This document shows, one piece after another, positions 63,656-64,000 of a stretch of 64,000 bases of DNA. Numbering within the stretch: the stretch's first letter is position 1; every line of letters begins with the position of its first letter. Source of the stretch: Lepidodermella squamata. Taxonomy: Eukaryota; Gastrotricha. The notes beneath the pieces are model-generated. The model was not told the origin of the DNA, made no database searches, and saw nothing but the letters and a program-made list of their open reading frames with translations. The stretch lies in assembly GCA_047495785.1 (NCBI GenBank), contig JBLDXI010000040.1, positions 1 through 64,000 of the forward strand, written 5' to 3'. Made by a program: the position numbers and the translations under genes.

Positions 63656-64000
63656 GATCTAAACGCGGCTTGGCATGAGCTCTCTTTTAAGCCCAAGTTT
63701 GACCTTCGACGATTTTTTACTGAATTATAACAATTTTTTGAAGTTTTTCGGTGGGAAACACCATTAATTTTTGCTTGTTAGCAAAACAGACACAAACAAA
63801 CACGTGATTCATGCGCATGAATCTAAACCAGAACACAGCGCGAACCTTGCGCGTGAATCACATGTTTTGCTAAGATGTCCAATCCAAAAGTAATGGTTTT
63901 TTCCACCGAGAATCCTTCAAAAAATTTCTAAAATTCAGTAAAAAATCGTTGAAGGTCAAGCTTGGGCTCAAAAGACAGCTCACGCCAAGCCGCGTTTGGA
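63656..64000. mobile_element. Foldback element at window edge
   Basis: The first 110-120 bp (AAACGCGGCTTGGCATGAGC...) is the reverse complement, with few mismatches, of the last 110-120 bp of the window (...CACGCCAAGCCGCGTTT). The middle also has CACGTGATTCATGCGCATGA facing GCGTGAATCACATG. The right boundary may lie beyond the window. Confidence 0.85.

Overview
The window is animal (metazoan) nuclear DNA. Genes are split by short GT-AG introns (about 50 to 500 bp). There is a homeobox gene, secreted proteins with signal peptides, many multi-pass membrane proteins, a Jockey-type LINE, Helitrons, and hAT- and mariner-like miniature elements. I see no bacterial operon, rRNA or CRISPR. Compact genes and short introns suggest a small-genome invertebrate. 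The species cannot be told from sequence alone; many 3' splice sites end TATAG or ACAG rather than the strong TTTTCAG of Caenorhabditis-like nematodes.

Layout. (1) 17-17721 is a giant inverted repeat: two arms of about 8.5 kb around a 688 bp spacer, differing at the places compared by only three one-base homopolymer indels. Each arm carries four same-strand genes (D, C, B, A, read outward) for roughly 8-TM proteins, then a SANT-like exon and a piece of a Jockey retrotransposon. (2) 16.7-22.0 kb is the rest of that Jockey element, interrupted at a TA by a 1.9 kb mariner-like element holding a 190 bp tandem repeat. (3) 24.7-29.2 kb has two intact genes of a four-exon family of secreted Cys-rich proteins (CysR1, CysR2), a 186 bp MITE and a dead TM-family gene. 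(4) 29.2-36.3 kb is repeat-rich and apparently non-coding. (5) 36.4-42.4 kb has a homeobox gene with Arg at homeodomain position 50, two more TM-family genes (E, F) and an intron-containing serine beta-lactamase-like gene. (6) 43.2-44.4 kb is CysR3. (7) 46.9-50.8 kb is a decayed autonomous Helitron carrying a 1668 bp non-autonomous Helitron inserted exactly between A and T, plus a hAT-like MITE. (8) 52.2-59.1 kb is a dead CysR gene whose third exon is split at a TA by a 6.18 kb segment ending in TACCCAGTCG / CGACTGGGTA; that segment carries a 16-copy 179 bp satellite. (9) 60.5-61.8 kb is CysR5, and a foldback element runs off the right edge.

Two lineage-specific gene families dominate. The TM family (six distinct members plus a pseudogene, ten copies counting the palindrome) usually has a W-H-x(6-7)-L-P motif in a late membrane segment. 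The CysR family has an 86-91 codon signal-peptide exon with a Ser/Thr/Pro/Cys-rich tract, then FC..C, CC, CxGA, C(V/I)R(F/W)P and CC/C motifs over the later exons. I recognise neither as a named family. The best candidates for something undescribed are the satellite-carrying 6.18 kb insertion, the CysR family, and the palindromic cluster of membrane-protein genes.
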